The notes: generated by a model not told the origin, from the sequence alone. Shown: positions 11,111 to 26,221, counted from the first letter of the stretch. The stretch is 64,000 nucleotides of DNA from Mesorhabditis belari (GCA_958450365.1 CAUEEP010000930.1:2003501-2067500), one strand, 5' to 3'. Numbers and translations are program-made.

Positions 11111-11692
11111 TAGAGGTGGGCCAAAATTACCGTTACATATAAAAAAGTTTCCGGCATAAAAAAGCAATTCCAAAAGGTCAAAGATTTTTCTTAAAAATAA
11201 CTTTTATTGTCTCATAACAATTCATAAAAACTATTCCTTTTCAAGCAGATCTCCAATAGCTTTTACACAGGCCTCCAAACGTCGTAGAAAGCGTCGTAGA
11301 AAAGCGTCGTAGAAAAGCGTTGATCGTGGCGAGAAGGTATAGGAGATCCAGCTCTTGCCAAGCCTTTTCGAGCGCTTTTTCCCAAACTATCAACAGTTTT
11401 GTGTGGTTGATAGCGTCAACTGATAGCATTTGTGATTTGTTTTTCTTGTGGGCCTTTAACCTGAGCTTGTTTTTGATGATTCTTCTGTTTTTTGATGAAA
11501 AATGGGGATGTTCGCTCTATATCCCCATTTTTTCGTGGACATTTTTCCGCACCGATTAGTTTAGGCGTTTTCAACAGGCGATTCCTCAACTTTTTGGCAT
11601 TTGCTGAAGTTGTTACCGTTCGCTTTCTTCCATTTCGCTTTCGCATTTGCGCGTGAGTGAGCATTGTAACGGTAATTTTGGCCCACCCTGTA
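11111..11692 (-). mobile_element. Deleted Tc1/mariner-type element, GGTGGGCCAAAATTACCG ends
   Basis: TA-flanked inverted ends: GAGGTGGGCCAAAATTACCG at the left, complement of CAGGGTGGGCCAAAATTACC at the right. On the minus strand, 11664-11540 encodes a basic HTH-like stretch (RKRNGRKRTVTTSANAKK). Bases 11429-11230 encode a transposase-like C-terminus (AWQELDLLYLLATINAF), where the Tc1/mariner family has its W-x-x-(L/I) tail. The catalytic core is missing. A second copy of the right end lies at 11766-11796. Confidence 0.65.
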
Positions 11693-11799
11693 TAACTTTT
11701 TATAACTTTTCTTTATAAATTTTTGTAGAGTTGAGCAAATTTGATGATTTTTGCATCAAAGTGGAGCATTGTAACGGTAATTTTGGCCCACCCTGTTAA

Positions 11800-12500
11800 A
11801 AACCCACTTGTTGCATCATGAAAATTTCCTTTTTCCCTTCAAAAACCTTGCTCAAAGTTCTCGATTCAACTCCAATTACATCATCAATTCCTATAAATGG
11901 CTGAAAATTTTGGGTATTTCAATCACTGTTTCCAATTTACAACTTCAAATTTTGATCTTTGCTCTCAAAAAAAGGTGAATTTTTCATCGTTGATAAGCTC
12001 TTTTTTTTGATTTGTTTTACGTCATTTCTTTCTCTTTTACCCTTTCGAAACCTATTTATTTACCAAACGAAAAAACCCGCGTTAGCCTATATAAAATTTG
12101 CTTTATAATGCTAAAATTTATATCAATTTTTATTTTTAATATGTTTTTAGACTTTTTACTGGTTTTGACATGTTAAAATGAGCATTTATTAAAATGAGCA
12201 TACATCGGTATAACCAACCGGTATAACCAATCGGTATAGCCAAAAGATTCAGGGACAACTCAGGGATTCAGCTTTTAAAAACTTTTCTTATTTATTTAGC
12301 AGAAATTTCTTGGTAACTAGTCTTCAAGAGGAGATTTAAGGCTATCGAATGATTCGAATAGCTTAGTTTATTTTTGGATTTACACCAAATTATCAGTAAA
12401 ACAGTAAACGACTAAACGATTGTACGCTCAAAACCTCAAACTCAAATAACCGGTGAATGTGTTTATATGGTTAATTCGATAGTTTAGACTTAAAATTTGA
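11800..12500. other. No gene seen
   Basis: AT-rich intergenic DNA. Short direct repeats of CGGTATAACCAA occur near 12200-12240. No exon supported. Confidence 0.35.
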
Positions 12501-12507
12501 TCTATTA

Positions 12508-13252
12508 GGTTGGCAAGTTATAAACGATCGTTTTTGTGGGTAATGTGTTTTCTGAAAAAACGGTTTATCTAAATCAAAAAAAACGGTTTATCCAATTCAA
12601 AAATCAAAAACGGTTTATCCAATTCAAAAAACGGTTTGCTTGATTCAAAAGCCCTATTCTTAATCTACAAAATGGTTTTTTTGAATTTTTGAAAAATGTT
12701 TTATTTTAGAACTTTTTAGAACAGACTTCAACTTTCAGAACTTTTTTAGATTTCAACTTTCAGAACTTTAATGTAAGAGTTGAAAATTCTGGTTTCTAGC
12801 ATTCATAAGCTAAAAGATTTTCGAGTGATTGCCTACGTGATTACAGTGATTAAAACGCTTTAAAATAAAAAACGCTTCATCGATTACATAGTTTCCAAAA
12901 ATTTCAGAACAATCCAATCGATCGAACCGATCGAACCGTTCTCTTCTTTTTAATCTTTTTTTTTAAAAATCTTGCTTAAATTCAAAAGAAAATGGATTAA
13001 ATTAGCACAAAAGTGGATTTTTGAGGAAATTTGAATTTGAAAATAAACCTTCCGAAGATTGGATTGTTCTGAAATTTTGGGAAACTGGGAATTTTTGGAA
13101 ATTTTGGGAAAACTTCATTTCGATGAAGCCAATCGATGAAGTCATTTTTTAGATTAAGGATAGGGCTTTTGAATCAAGCATTTTTGATTGGATAAACCGT
13201 TTTTTTCAGAAAACACATTACCCAAAAACGATCGTTTATAACTTGCCAACCC
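12508..13252. mobile_element. Long-TIR foldback element, GGTTGGCAAGTTATAAACG ends
   Basis: The left arm begins GGTTGGCAAGTTATAAACG after a TA. The right arm ends in its complement (CGTTTATAACTTGCCAACC) before a TA. The arms continue inward for over 100 bp (AACGGTTTATC / GATAAACCGTT). The GGTTGGCAA start matches mariner-like ends, as at 62.5-63.8 kb. No coding content. Confidence 0.7.
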
Positions 13253-13254
13253 TA

Positions 13255-13806
13255 ATTGCCTCAGCTTGCCAACCCCAAGCTCGATCTTGCTTGATCTTGG
13301 CTTGTCTTGCCGAGGCCTTTTTTGTCTTTTTCTTTTGAAGAACACTCTAGCCAAGGATTTTAACAAAAATATTTCAAAAGTCGACTCATTTCCGGTAAAA
13401 GTCTTTTTCTTAAAAGTATTTCTTTTTTTTCTTAAAATTCTTTTCACTTTACAATTTTTTGCCAATTTACTCCAGCGTGAGCTTGGAGAGTCGATGGATT
13501 TCTTAGTTAAAAAAAGCTTTCAAACATTTTGATAAAGAAAAAGGAACAGTTTATAGGAAAAGGAGGTATTTTTCTTTGAATTTTGAATTTAAAGCAACTT
13601 TCTTTAAAGAAACTTTCAAAAGGCAAAATGAAATGGTTAAAAACAGGTTTTGTTATAATGAATCCTCTGGTTTTGTTATTTCCAAAAGCTTTTGGATATT
13701 CTTGCTTATTGACTGCTAAAAGCTTATTGACTTTTGCTTTCCTTCTTATTGAGTTTTCTCTTATAAAAAGCCTTTTTAGAGCTTTTTTTAGAGCTCGATT
13801 CAAAAG
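13255..13806. other. No gene seen upstream of the CHK-like gene
   Basis: Both strands carry 90-100-codon open stretches of mostly Lys, Phe and Leu, with no splice-supported or family-like features. I treat them as chance. Confidence 0.35.
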
Positions 13807-14055
13807 ATGACGATTGATGGAGGGAAAATCTTGGACACAACAATTACATGGGAAATGATAGAGGAGGATTTCTCGAAGAGTTACAAATGCACAGCAAAAA
13901 CCGGATCAAATCGTCGAGTCGAAGTTTTGGAAAGGGGAATGTGAGTTGTTGATTTGATACAAAATAAAATACAATATAAAAATTTGTTTAAAATATTCAA
14001 AATAGATAAAAGAATAGTAAAAATAGTAAAAAAAAAGAAAAATAGAAAAAAATAG

Positions 14056-16353
<2,298 letters not shown>

Positions 16354-16799
16354 CTGGTTCTTTTATCAATTTTGAATATTTTAAATCAATTTTTACCCCA
16401 ATTCAATTCAACTCTGTACCTTAATTCAGTGGATTTGCCTCGAAAATCGCATTGGCACACTTTGATTGCTAAGTACGGTGAAAAAGCTGGATTACCGGAG
16501 GTTGCAGTGCGTTAAAGGTGCTGTTTAAATTTGGATTCAAATTGTACTTATTCAAAATTTTCTTAACTAGAAATATCTATTACCGTATTTTCTTCTAATA
16601 GTGGTGATCGTCGTCTAAATTCCTCGTAATCTCGAGAAGCGTTTATCAGGAACTCTGTCGATTTGCGGTCTGAAAGCACAGCTGACTCTTTGAAATATAG
16701 TCAAGTTTATCAAAAAATCTTGGTAGAATTGATGGGTTGCTTTTTAGAGAAATCACCATGCAAACTTTTTCCTGAGAACTTTCTTCCAACCGAATACTT

Positions 16800-17372
16800 T
16801 TACGGTTAGTACGTTTGGTACTTTTCGGCTATACTCCCGCCACCCAAACAAATGTTTCCTTGCTGGAAGTGGTTGATCGGAGTACCAAGACAAAAGACCA
16901 AGATTTTGGAATTGATCACCCGGATCGATGATTTGCAGGTTACTGGACGTTAAAGACCTCTGCTCGAACTGGCATCAAGCTTCACTCACCACTAGATCTC
17001 TTTGTGAATTTAGTTTCGATGTCGCCTTGAGCAGAAGTCTTTAACGTCAAAGACTTTTGCCCAGTGAGATCAGGCTAAATTCACCCAGAATGCTGTGAAT
17101 TTAACCTCGATGTCAATTCGAAGAGGCTACGACAAGAAGACTCTGCCGAACTGACATCAGGCTAAATTCACCAAGACTTTGTGAATTTAGTCTGATGTCA
17201 GTTCGGCAGAAGTCTTTAACGTCAAAAGCCTTTACCGAACTGACATGAGGCTATGCTAAATTTCCAAATAAACACATTGGATGTATGGGGGCCCATAGTA
17301 CCATTTTCTATTATAACCGAAATGCGGAGGTGGCGGGAGTATACCGAAAAGTACCGAAAAGTACCGTACGTT
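16800..17372. mobile_element. MITE with GGTACTTTTCGG ends and palindromic core
   Basis: The ends TTGGTACTTTTCGGCTATAC at the left and TATACCGAAAAGTACC at the right are inverted and adjoin CTCCCGCCACC / GGTGGCGGGAG. The centre (17140-17215) is a long palindrome built on CTGCCGAACTGACATCAG and its complement. No ORF. It sits in an intron of the CHK-like gene. Confidence 0.65.
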
Positions 17373-18399
17373 TTCTAAAAAGCTCTATTTTAGAAGACTA
17401 GTGTAATCAAACGCCAGTTTTTCATTTAATCAACTCAATTTTGAAGTCATCGAGGAATTACATGACTTACAATGAGACAATGATAGTCAGTGACTCAAAA
17501 TTTGGGCTAATTTAATGAAAACTGGTTAGAGTAGCTTTGAAAATGGTGTCTTTTAAAAGTTAGCTTTGTTTTCCAGATCACCACATGCCAAGGGATCACT
17601 GAGCTCTTGAAACAATGATGGCACTTCCAGCAGAGATTATTGAAAGAAATGCTAGCTTGGTGAGGGAAGAAATTGAACATTTCAACAAATTGAACATTTC
17701 CTTCTTCAGATTCACAACAATGAGCTGAATTTTTATCAAAATGCTCGAAGTAAATGGGGTTTTCCAGAAGAAACTGATTGCCAGAGTACTACACTGGACG
17801 GCCATACTGTAAAGAGTTGAAAGCTGGTGGGTAAGACTTGATAAAGTGGGCTTTGCGCTTGTAATATCGACGCCCTTCCGTTCACTGAATTTTCACTTTT
17901 CTCTGTTCCAGATCGTTTCTGCGAGAAAAGCGAAGATTTTTGTGCGCTGGAAAGGGTGCGTTTGCAAGATTTTAGCAAAAAAGTACTTTCAGGTTACATT
18001 GCGATGGAGTATTTCGAGAATTGCGTCAAGATGGACATGCACGCCGAGAATAAAGAAGACGTTTGCACGGAGGTGACCAAATGGTTGGCAACGATAACCG
18101 CTTGGGGTGGGTTTATATGGTAGATAGAAAAACTTAGATATTTGGTCATTTTTTGAAGCCTTTTAGGGATATTGTAGCTGGTAGCTGGTATGGTAGCTGG
18201 TACTGTAACTTGTACAGTACAGTACAGTCCGGGGTACAGTAAAGCTATTCATTAAATAGACTCATTTTTAAAGATGTTAATTGGTTCATTTTATACTTTA
18301 GTTATTCGCAACCCGAAAATCATGGCTGAAATTCGGGATTCGGTTGAGCTGAAACCATCGGACACACTCAAAGAGCTCTTCACATATGATGTAAGCTTT

Positions 18400-18463
18400 G
18401 GTACTGCATACTGTACACGCTTTAGCACTGCATACTGTACACGCTTTAGCACTGCATACTGTA
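18400..18463. repeat. 24-bp tandem repeat, three units
   Basis: Units of TTTAGCACTGCATACTGTAC, directly beside the left end of the maT relic. Confidence 0.8.
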
Positions 18464-19414
18464 CAAGTTGTCCCAGGATTATGGCGACAAGAGCGACTAA
18501 TAAAGAAAAAGAGCCACATTTTAAACTCTAGAACATTTTTTCATATGTAACAACTATAAATCAACAAATGAATTCGAATCGGTCACCATTGGCGTTGCTA
18601 AAGGCCTGCAAACGTTTGGGAAAAGCTGATGCATGGTGGCGTGGCGGGTGGCGACCAAAAGCATGGTGGCGAGCAAGTAGCTGATGTCCAACTCTTCCCA
18701 TGTTTTAAGCAAGACTTTCTTCAAGCTTATCAATCGTTTTGTGCGGTTTTTTGCAAGCTTTTACTTCAAACACTGACCAAACAGAAAAGTCAAACGGATT
18801 GAGAGCCGGAGAACTAAATGGCCATTTAGAAGAAGCGATGAAATTGGGGGAGGTGACATTGCAAAAGTCTTGGCTTCTTCTTGGCCTTGTGGGTTGTTGG
18901 GAGGTCTTGTTGGAAGGTCGAAATTTGATTTTCAAAGTGTTTCTTAGTGTTTTCTTAGCAGTCATTTCGTTTTTCAGTTTTTAAGCATTTGTCCCACAGA
19001 AGAACTCTTCGATGTGCCCATTCCTTTCGGGATTTGCCTCACAGATTGATTCGCCTTCTTTCTGATCCTATCTCTGACACTTTGATATTCAATTTTGAGG
19101 TTGTTGTTGGTCGTTCTCCACGTCCTGGACGATCCACAAATGTTTCCAATGATCAAAATCGTTAACAACACTCTGATGAACTTTTAGACGTTTGTGAATG
19201 TCGGTCGACGAGACACTCTCCTTGTAAAGAGCAATGATCGATTGACGATGAACGGATCTTCAAAAAATACTAAAAAGAAAAAGTTTTAAGTGCAAAAATG
19301 CATCAAAATATCAAAGTGATCAAAAGAAATCAAAAAATTTTGGATTGCTTTTGAAGAAACCTAGCTAGAGAGGTGAAATGACGCGCGATATCTGTATAAT
19401 TCTGGGACATCCTG
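18464..19414 (-). pseudogene. maT-type mariner relic in an intron of the CHK-like gene
   Basis: TA-flanked inverted ends: CAAGTTGTCCCAGGATTAT at the left and, complemented, CAGGATGTCCCAGAATTAT at the right. On the minus strand the N-terminus (19260-18980) shows RQSIIALYKESVSSTDIHK and IRKKANQSVRQIPK, the HTH half of the transposase. Bases 18965-18650 encode IASSKWPFSSPALNPFDFSV, with the third catalytic Asp but Ala in place of the Asp of SPDLNP. The region with the first two catalytic Asp residues is deleted or unreadable. Inactive. Confidence 0.75.
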
Positions 19415-19624
19415 TAGATTGTATAGTGTACATTAAAGCTGTTCTTAAAGCTGTTCTCAATCTTCGGTCTAATCGTCAATAGGTGTACAACGAAAAACGA
19501 GATTTAACCACTTTAACGGCTACTTTTTTTAGGAGTTTTTAGATCAAAAGATAGAGAATTCTTGAAAAGAATTCTGCTTTCGTTTATCAAGAAATTCTAT
19601 TGTTGTACACTATTGACAATAAAA

Positions 19625-19830
19625 CATTGAAAATGACAATGACAATGACATTAAGAATGACATTGACATTGACATTAAGAATGATAATGACATTGACGAT
19701 GAAACAATGAAAATGCCAATGACAATGACAATGACAATGGCAATGACAATGACAATGACAATGACAATGAAACAATGACAATGGCAATGACAATGACAAT
19801 GACAATGATAATGACATTGACAATGAAATC
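19625..19830. repeat. Minisatellite, unit GACAAT (6 bp)
   Basis: Tandem GACAAT, GACATT and GGCAAT units in the intron just before exon 7 of the CHK-like gene. Confidence 0.85.
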
Positions 19831-20079
19831 AAAATGAACATCTTTCATGTACAGCGCAGTTTACGAAACTTGTCACTAATCTGTTTGTTCAGAAAACGTT
19901 AGCCAATCTAAACTCCTTCGTCGACGCTCATCCACAACGAGTCCAAGAGGCGGAAGCGATGAGAAAAATTGTCGATCTTGTGCCGGATTTCAACAATTAT
20001 CAGAGATTATTAGCGAATACTTGTGAGTTTTTGATGGAGTTGAGCCAGGCTTTTCTTTGAGATGTTCTGTGAAAACTCT

Positions 20080-20333
20080 TACCGTAAATACTCTAATAGA
20101 ACGCCACCCCCATAATGACGGGCGTACAATCGCGTAGTCTAACTTTGAACATACCGTTCTTCGCACTGCTTTACGCTACAGTGTGCGCTTGGGCGTCAAA
20201 TGATGTCCCTTGAAATCTAGTATTTTTTTGGTACTAAAAGTGTCGTTGGAGTTGAGAAAAAATGATTTTCTGAAAAGAAGTTAGACTACGCGACTGTACG
20301 AGGGAAAAGCGTTCTATTAGAGTATTTACGGTA
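20080..20333. mobile_element. TIR element, ACCGTAAATACT family, copy 2
   Basis: Begins ACCGTAAATACTCTAATAGA and ends TCTATTAGAGTATTTACGGT, a 20-bp near-perfect inverted pair. It shares its interior with the copies at 2457 and 31297. Located in an intron. Confidence 0.7.
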
Positions 20334-20669
20334 TCAATTTTTTTCTCACAATCGATTCCAGGTCAGCCACCACTTTTGGCGCATATGGACATGTGGTCAG
20401 GGAATATTTTGTGGAGAAAAACGACCGACCGGGAATATCAACCGATTGCGATTATCGATTGGCAAGTGAGTGTAAGAGAATGGAGAAAAGGAGAATCGGT
20501 TTGAGGAATGCGAAAGATTTTCTTGTCAAATGATCCCATTTATTGAGTAGGCATTACATTTTGAGAGCTTTTTCATTTCAATGAGACAATTATACCTCGA
20601 ATCTTTTCACAAACTCTTGTCGGTTTTTCGGTGAACTCTCGGTGAACTCTGATGAGATTCTCATCCATT

Positions 20670-20880
20670 CTCATACCAGAAGAATATCAGAAAAACAGAG
20701 GGAAGAACAGAGGAACACAGAAGAACCAGAAGAACACGAGAAGAACTAAAGAACACAGAAGAACCAGAAGAACATCAGAAGAACATCAGAAGAACACCAG
20801 AAGAACTGAAGAACAGAAGAATGGTTGGATGGATGAGAAGGAAAAGTCTGAACAAGTCTAAAAGAAGCCTGAAAGAAGTC
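20670..20880. repeat. Degenerate minisatellite, AGAAGAACA units
   Basis: Variable-length AGAAGAACAC and CAGAAGAAC units in an intron of the CHK-like gene. Confidence 0.75.
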
Positions 20881-21885
20881 TGAAAGAAGGACACGGGTTG
20901 TTCTACAGGATGTTCAGCAAAAAAGTTCTTCATTTCAACCAAAATTGGCTCAAGGTCTTGGTGTGAAAGGCTCAGGCTTAGTCTGAATCACCATTTTAGT
21001 CAAAGATTTTCGATTTCGTTTGAGGTTCTTATTTTAGAATTGAATTCAGAATGAGGGATTTATTTAAAAAGTTGAAAATAGATATTTTTATATTGGAAAA
21101 AGATTTCAGGTTTGCGAGGTGGGCACTCCGATCAATGATCTCGTCCGGTGGATCCCGAGCGCCGTTTCCGTGGAGGAATTGCTGACAAAGTGAGCAATAC
21201 TATCACAGATTTTTTGGTTATCAGAATTGACAAAAATTCTCATTGTTATCGTTAAAGGAGACTGAAAATCCATAACTTTATTTAGAGATAATATTGTCTT
21301 TTGGTCTAGTTTTAAAGAGGAGATTTCAGTTTCTCAAAGGATACCATATAGAGGTTTATTGGACTCACCAATCCTGGGGGCCGGGGGACAAAGTTGCTCG
21401 AGTCGGATCGCATTGTTCTCAATTTAGCTACTGTTTAAGTGGTCCAATGGTTTGACGGGATGTGGAATTTCTATCAAAAATGTCGCCGGAGATGGGACGG
21501 GAGTTGGGGCGGAAGTTGGGACGGGAGTTGGGACGGGAGTTTGGGCATAGTCATGTCTAAAGCGTCGGGGACGGCTCAGTCGCTAGCCCCTGCATTTGCT
21601 TCGATTTTGCAAAAGAGATCACCTATCTATCGAGAGGGTGTGCCAGATGAAGAGCGATTACCGCACAAAGAACACCTCGCCAATCATGGAGAACTTTGAA
21701 CTGGAGATCCTGGAGATTTGACCCTAAAGAGGATCGATTTAAAGCTAGGATTAACATGAAAATTCTTCAGTTTCTTTTATAAAGTACAAAGCTTTTCAGT
21801 CGCAACAAATACCTCCGTGACTATTACTCAGTTCTTCTCGAGAAAGCCGATGGTTGCAAATTGCCATGGGAAACTTTTTGAAAAG

Positions 21886-21998
21886 GTAGCTTTGATTCAA
21901 TTGGGCTTTGATTCAATTGGGCTTTGATTCAATTGATCTTTGATTCAATTGATCTTTGATTCAATTGATCTTTGATTCAATTGATCTTTGATCCAAAA
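21886..21998. repeat. 17-bp minisatellite, TTTGATTCAATTGATC units
   Basis: Six units directly after the exon 10 donor of the CHK-like gene. Confidence 0.85.
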
Positions 21999-22379
21999 GG
22001 TAATCGAATATTATCAAATCTTTTAGTTAGTCGATTCTTTCGAGCGTTTATACCCATTATTGATGGTGCCAATGGCGTTGCTTTTCATTAAACCGGAAAT
22101 GATGGGAATGATGTTGGCTGCAAGAGCTGGTTCGAGAGATTTTACTATGGACTTGTGCTTGTATTTCAACTTGTAAACTTATCCCCTTCTACTGTACTGA
22201 ATCCATCACTTAGTAGATGTGCTTGGCTTGCTGTCCGAACGCCAACCAGATAGCAGCTCTAAAGCTTGCCCCGGTTACCGTAATCCGTATATTACCGTAA
22301 GCCAGCTTAAAGACTACAGGAACATAAGATATAAAGACTAAAGCTATGATGTAAAGATAAGGTTACGGTAGTCGGGGAA

Positions 22380-22620
22380 AGCTTTGAGCGGAGAGCTTTG
22401 AGCTTTGAGTGAAGAGCTTTGAGCGGAGAGCTTTGAGCTTTGAGCGGAGAGTTGATGCTCAAGTCCCAAGTCACTACATTATGCAAATTACGGTAGCTAA
22501 ACAATGCTTTAAGTCTTTAAACTTAATCAAAATCTCACAAAACTGCAGTACTGATCAAGCTACAGCACTGATCAAGCTACAGCACTGATCAAGCTACAGT
22601 ACTGATTAAACTGCAGTACT
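22380..22620. repeat. Two adjacent minisatellites in the last CHK intron
   Basis: Bases 22380-22455 carry GAGCGGAGAGCTTTGAGCTT units. Bases 22540-22620 carry TACAGCACTGATCAAGC units (17 bp). Confidence 0.8.
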
Positions 22621-23589
22621 GAAATTCTCATTTTAGATCACGAAAAAGCCGAAGCTCAGCAGAATTATATGAAGAAAATGTTCGGTTTCATTGAATGCGC
22701 TGTGGAATGTATTCAGAAATATTATTGACTTTGGGAAAGAAAAAAACGATAATCAAATAAATATTCAATCAATTATCTCCACAAAAATTCAAAACATAGC
22801 AGAAAAGTAGGCACAGAATTTGTGCACTAATTAATCTACTGAATTCTTTCTCTAAAAAAGACATGTGAAAATGATTTCCACAATCATTTTTCTAATTTTT
22901 GCCTTTTCTACAGTAACCCTTGGAAAGATTCATTTTTTGGAGGAGTTTTTTGATGCAAATTGGACGAATAGATGGATTCAATCAAAAAAATCGAAACGAT
23001 TTTGGGAAATGGAAATGGACAGCCGGGAGAATTTATGAGAATCAGGAAAGGGATAGGGGAATACAAACGAGTCAGGTGAGGAGTTTTGAAGTTTTATGTT
23101 TAAGGTTTTATGGGCATAACACAAGCCAATCTAATCTTTTGTTGAGGAGAGCTAGCCAAAGTCTAAAAAAATCCCTGAATGCCTTTACCTGATCAACTCC
23201 TGTAGGAAAGCCTTTTGACTTGTTAGACTCTCTGGATCTAGGCTGACAATGAGGTTAGACATTTGTAGAAACGAATCTTTTGTCCTAAAACTTAGTTGTG
23301 TTGGATCTACAATCAACAACGAATCATTGATTGTTAAAGGATGTTCTTTTCTGTCTTGTCCTACAGGGCGACATTTCGGCTTTACAATGCGTTTCACACA
23401 AAGTGCTTTACCTGATCAACTCCTGTAGGAAAGCCTTTTGACTTGTCAAGTGCTTCACATCAAGTCCTTCACCCAATAAAAATGCTTTATTTTAAGTTAG
23501 AAGCATACTAGAGCTCTAATTCCAATGATCTTGATTCAAACTTGTCCCTAAAGTGACTCGATACCTTTTTTTGGTCACTCGCATTTCGC

Positions 23590-23830
23590 CCTCGAAATTT
23601 CTTCAATGCTTCGATCAATTGAAACACGTTTTAGCCTATTTTGTAGAGGAGATTTACAACTTTCAAATAGTTTATATTCATTATCATTCTTAATGTCATT
23701 GTCATTGTCATTTGTAGAGGAGATTTGCAAATTTCAAATAGTTTATAACATTCATCGATATCAGATTTCGATCGTTAGAAATTGATGAAAATGTTGAAAT
23801 CCGCATTTCTTATGCATATACCTAATGCAA
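23590..23830. repeat. Fragment of the 14-16-kb foldback family
   Basis: Shares GAGGAGATTTACAACTTTC and the ATCGATATCAG...CGTTAGAAATTGATG block with 14.6-16.2 kb. Lies in intron 1 of the calreticulin-like gene. Confidence 0.65.
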
Positions 23831-24524
23831 GTAACGAGTAACCTTTTTAGAAACAAGTTAGTTTCTAGAAACAAGTTAGTTTCTAAAAACGTTAAGATCT
23901 CTTGGAAAAGACTTGACTTCTGGATCTGTGAGCTCATTGAGATCTGTGAGCCAGTTCTGATTCCTAGCTGGTCATGGTTATCAAGGCCAAAGCTATAGAG
24001 ACAATTCCAAATCTCTATAATTTCAAAATTTGCCCAGGATTCGCACTTCTATGCAATCGGTGTCTATTTCCCTCGTTTTCGCAATCGCAATAAAACGTTA
24101 ATCCTTCAATACACCGTCAAGCATGAGCAAGATCTCGACTGTGGTGGAGGTTATTTAAAAGTTTGTTCAACTTTAAAACTGTTCAACTTATCGATCAAAA
24201 TTCCCTTCAGCTAATGCCATCTTATGTTAATTTGTCGGATTTGAATGCAAAAACGAAATACAATTTCATGTTTGGACCGGATTTTTGTGCACAGAATAAA
24301 AAAGTCAAGGTTTTTAAATGTAAATTTCGAAGGTAAAGATGAAAATTTGAAATCTAGATTCTCTATCATTACAAGGGAAAGAATTACGAAGTGAATCGAG
24401 AGCTCAGAGCGAAAGTGAGTACAGGGGAACTTTGTGTAGTCTAGTGCACTGAATTCTTCTTCATTTTTCCACAGTATTCATGAGGAATCGAGTGCGCTAG
24501 AGAGGACGTGTTTACACTTCTTTT

Positions 24525-24777
24525 CAAGCATCAAGTAGCTCTTCAAGCATCAAGTAGCTCTTCAAGCATCAAGTAGCTCTTCAAGCATCAAGTAGCTCTT
24601 CAAGCATCAAGTAGCTCTTCAAGCATCAAGTAGCTCTTCAAGCATCAAGTAGCTCTTCAAGCATCAAGTAGCTCTTCAAGCATCAAGTAGCTCTTCAAGC
24701 ATCAAGTAGCTCTTCAAGCATCAAGTAGCTCTTCAAGCATCAAGTAGCTCTTCAAGCATCAAGTAGCTCTTCAAGCA
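24525..24777. repeat. 19-bp minisatellite, about 13 perfect units
   Basis: Unit CATCAAGTAGCTCTTCAAG, almost without variation, in intron 4 of the calreticulin-like gene. Such homogeneity implies recent expansion. Confidence 0.95.
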
Positions 24778-25469
24778 CTCCCAAGAAATTGTGCTTTCTG
24801 TACTCCTGAAATCACAAACACAAGCCTTCTTTTGCACTAAATTCTTTACTTTTCCTCGACCAGTACACTAGAAAGGGTGTGTTTCCAATTTCTGATCTCA
24901 ACTTTTCCAGTGGGATGACCTCACCCATCTCTACACGATCATCATCTACAGAAATAACACTTTCGAAGTTCGAATTGATTGGACGAGGGAAATGAGCGGA
25001 AAAATTGAGGAATTCTTTGACATGTTGCCAGTGAAATATATTCCGGTATAGTGAAAAGATTTATGAGTTTTAAAAAAGTTTTCAGAATTGCTCCGTGAAG
25101 AAACCGAAAGATTGGGACAGTCGAGAGTTTATCGATGATCCGAAAGATAAGAAACCCGAGAATTGGGAGGACGAGAAAAAGATGCCGGATATGAGAGCGT
25201 GGAGACCGGGTAAGCCAAGATAAGAAAAAGGTAAGCCAAGATGAGGAAAAGGTAAGCCAGTCATCAACATATTGTGGCCAAGAATGTCAATGGAACGTTT
25301 TGCAAGCAGCAATGGACCATTCATCGTTCATAACCAATTCCTACTACTGAAGTTGATCGATCAGAGTTGAATCGTTCGATTGCTCGGATTTGGATATCTC
25401 ACTCTTAAGCAATCGTCATTTGAATGCCTAGAGCTCACCATTCACACGAGAGCATTGCCTGGGCGACCA

Positions 25470-25996
25470 AGGCAGAATGCCGACCGACCAAGGCAGAATG
25501 CCGACCGACCAAGGCAGAATGCCGACCGACCAAGGCAGAATGCCGACCGACCAAGGCAGAATGCCGACCGACCAAGGCAGAATGCCGACCGACCAAGGCA
25601 GAATGCCGACCATCGCCGACCGACCATCGCCGACCGACCATCGCCGACCGACCATCGCCGACCGACCATCGCCGACCGACCATCGCCGACCGACCATCGC
25701 CGACCGACCATCGCCGACCGACCATCGCCGACCGACCATCGCCGACCGACCATCGCCGACCGACCATCGCCGACCGACCATCGCCGACCGACCATCGCCG
25801 ACCGACCATCGCCGACCGACCATCGCCGACCGACCATCGCCGACCGACCATCGCCGACCGACCATCGCCGACCGACCATCGCCGACCGACCATCGCCGAC
25901 CGACCATCGCCGACCGACCATCGCCGACCGACCATCGCCGACCGACCATCGCCGACCGACCATCGCCGACCGACCATCGCCGACCGACCATCGCCT
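25470..25996. repeat. Compound minisatellite: 21-bp then 14-bp units
   Basis: Seven units of CCGACCGACCAAGGCAGAATG are followed by about 27 units of CCGACCGACCATCG. GC-rich and nearly perfect, in the last intron of the calreticulin-like gene. All frames are open, giving spurious ORFs over 200 aa on both strands. Confidence 0.95.
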
Positions 25997-26221
25997 CTTA
26001 TCGACCCCTTCTGCTCCAAATATTCAAAATTTGTACGAAAAGATCATTTGAAATGTATCTAAAGCTTCAGAAAACTATTCAGAAGATTGAAATTTGCGAA
26101 AATGATTTAAGAATAGAAAAAATCGATCGAAAAAAGCGATTATATGGAAAGAAGAGGATTGAGTTGTGAGAGAGTGAAAGATGTTGAGATTTTTGAGAGA
26201 AATCAAGTAATTTGAATTTGA

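Noticed and set aside
24525..24777. Possible CRISPR-like array
   Set aside because: Direct 19-bp repeats without spacers, in a nematode intron.
25380..26169. Long overlapping ORFs (170-230 aa) on both strands
   Set aside because: They are translations of a 21-bp and 14-bp tandem repeat with no stop codon in any frame. They lie in an intron of the calreticulin-like gene.
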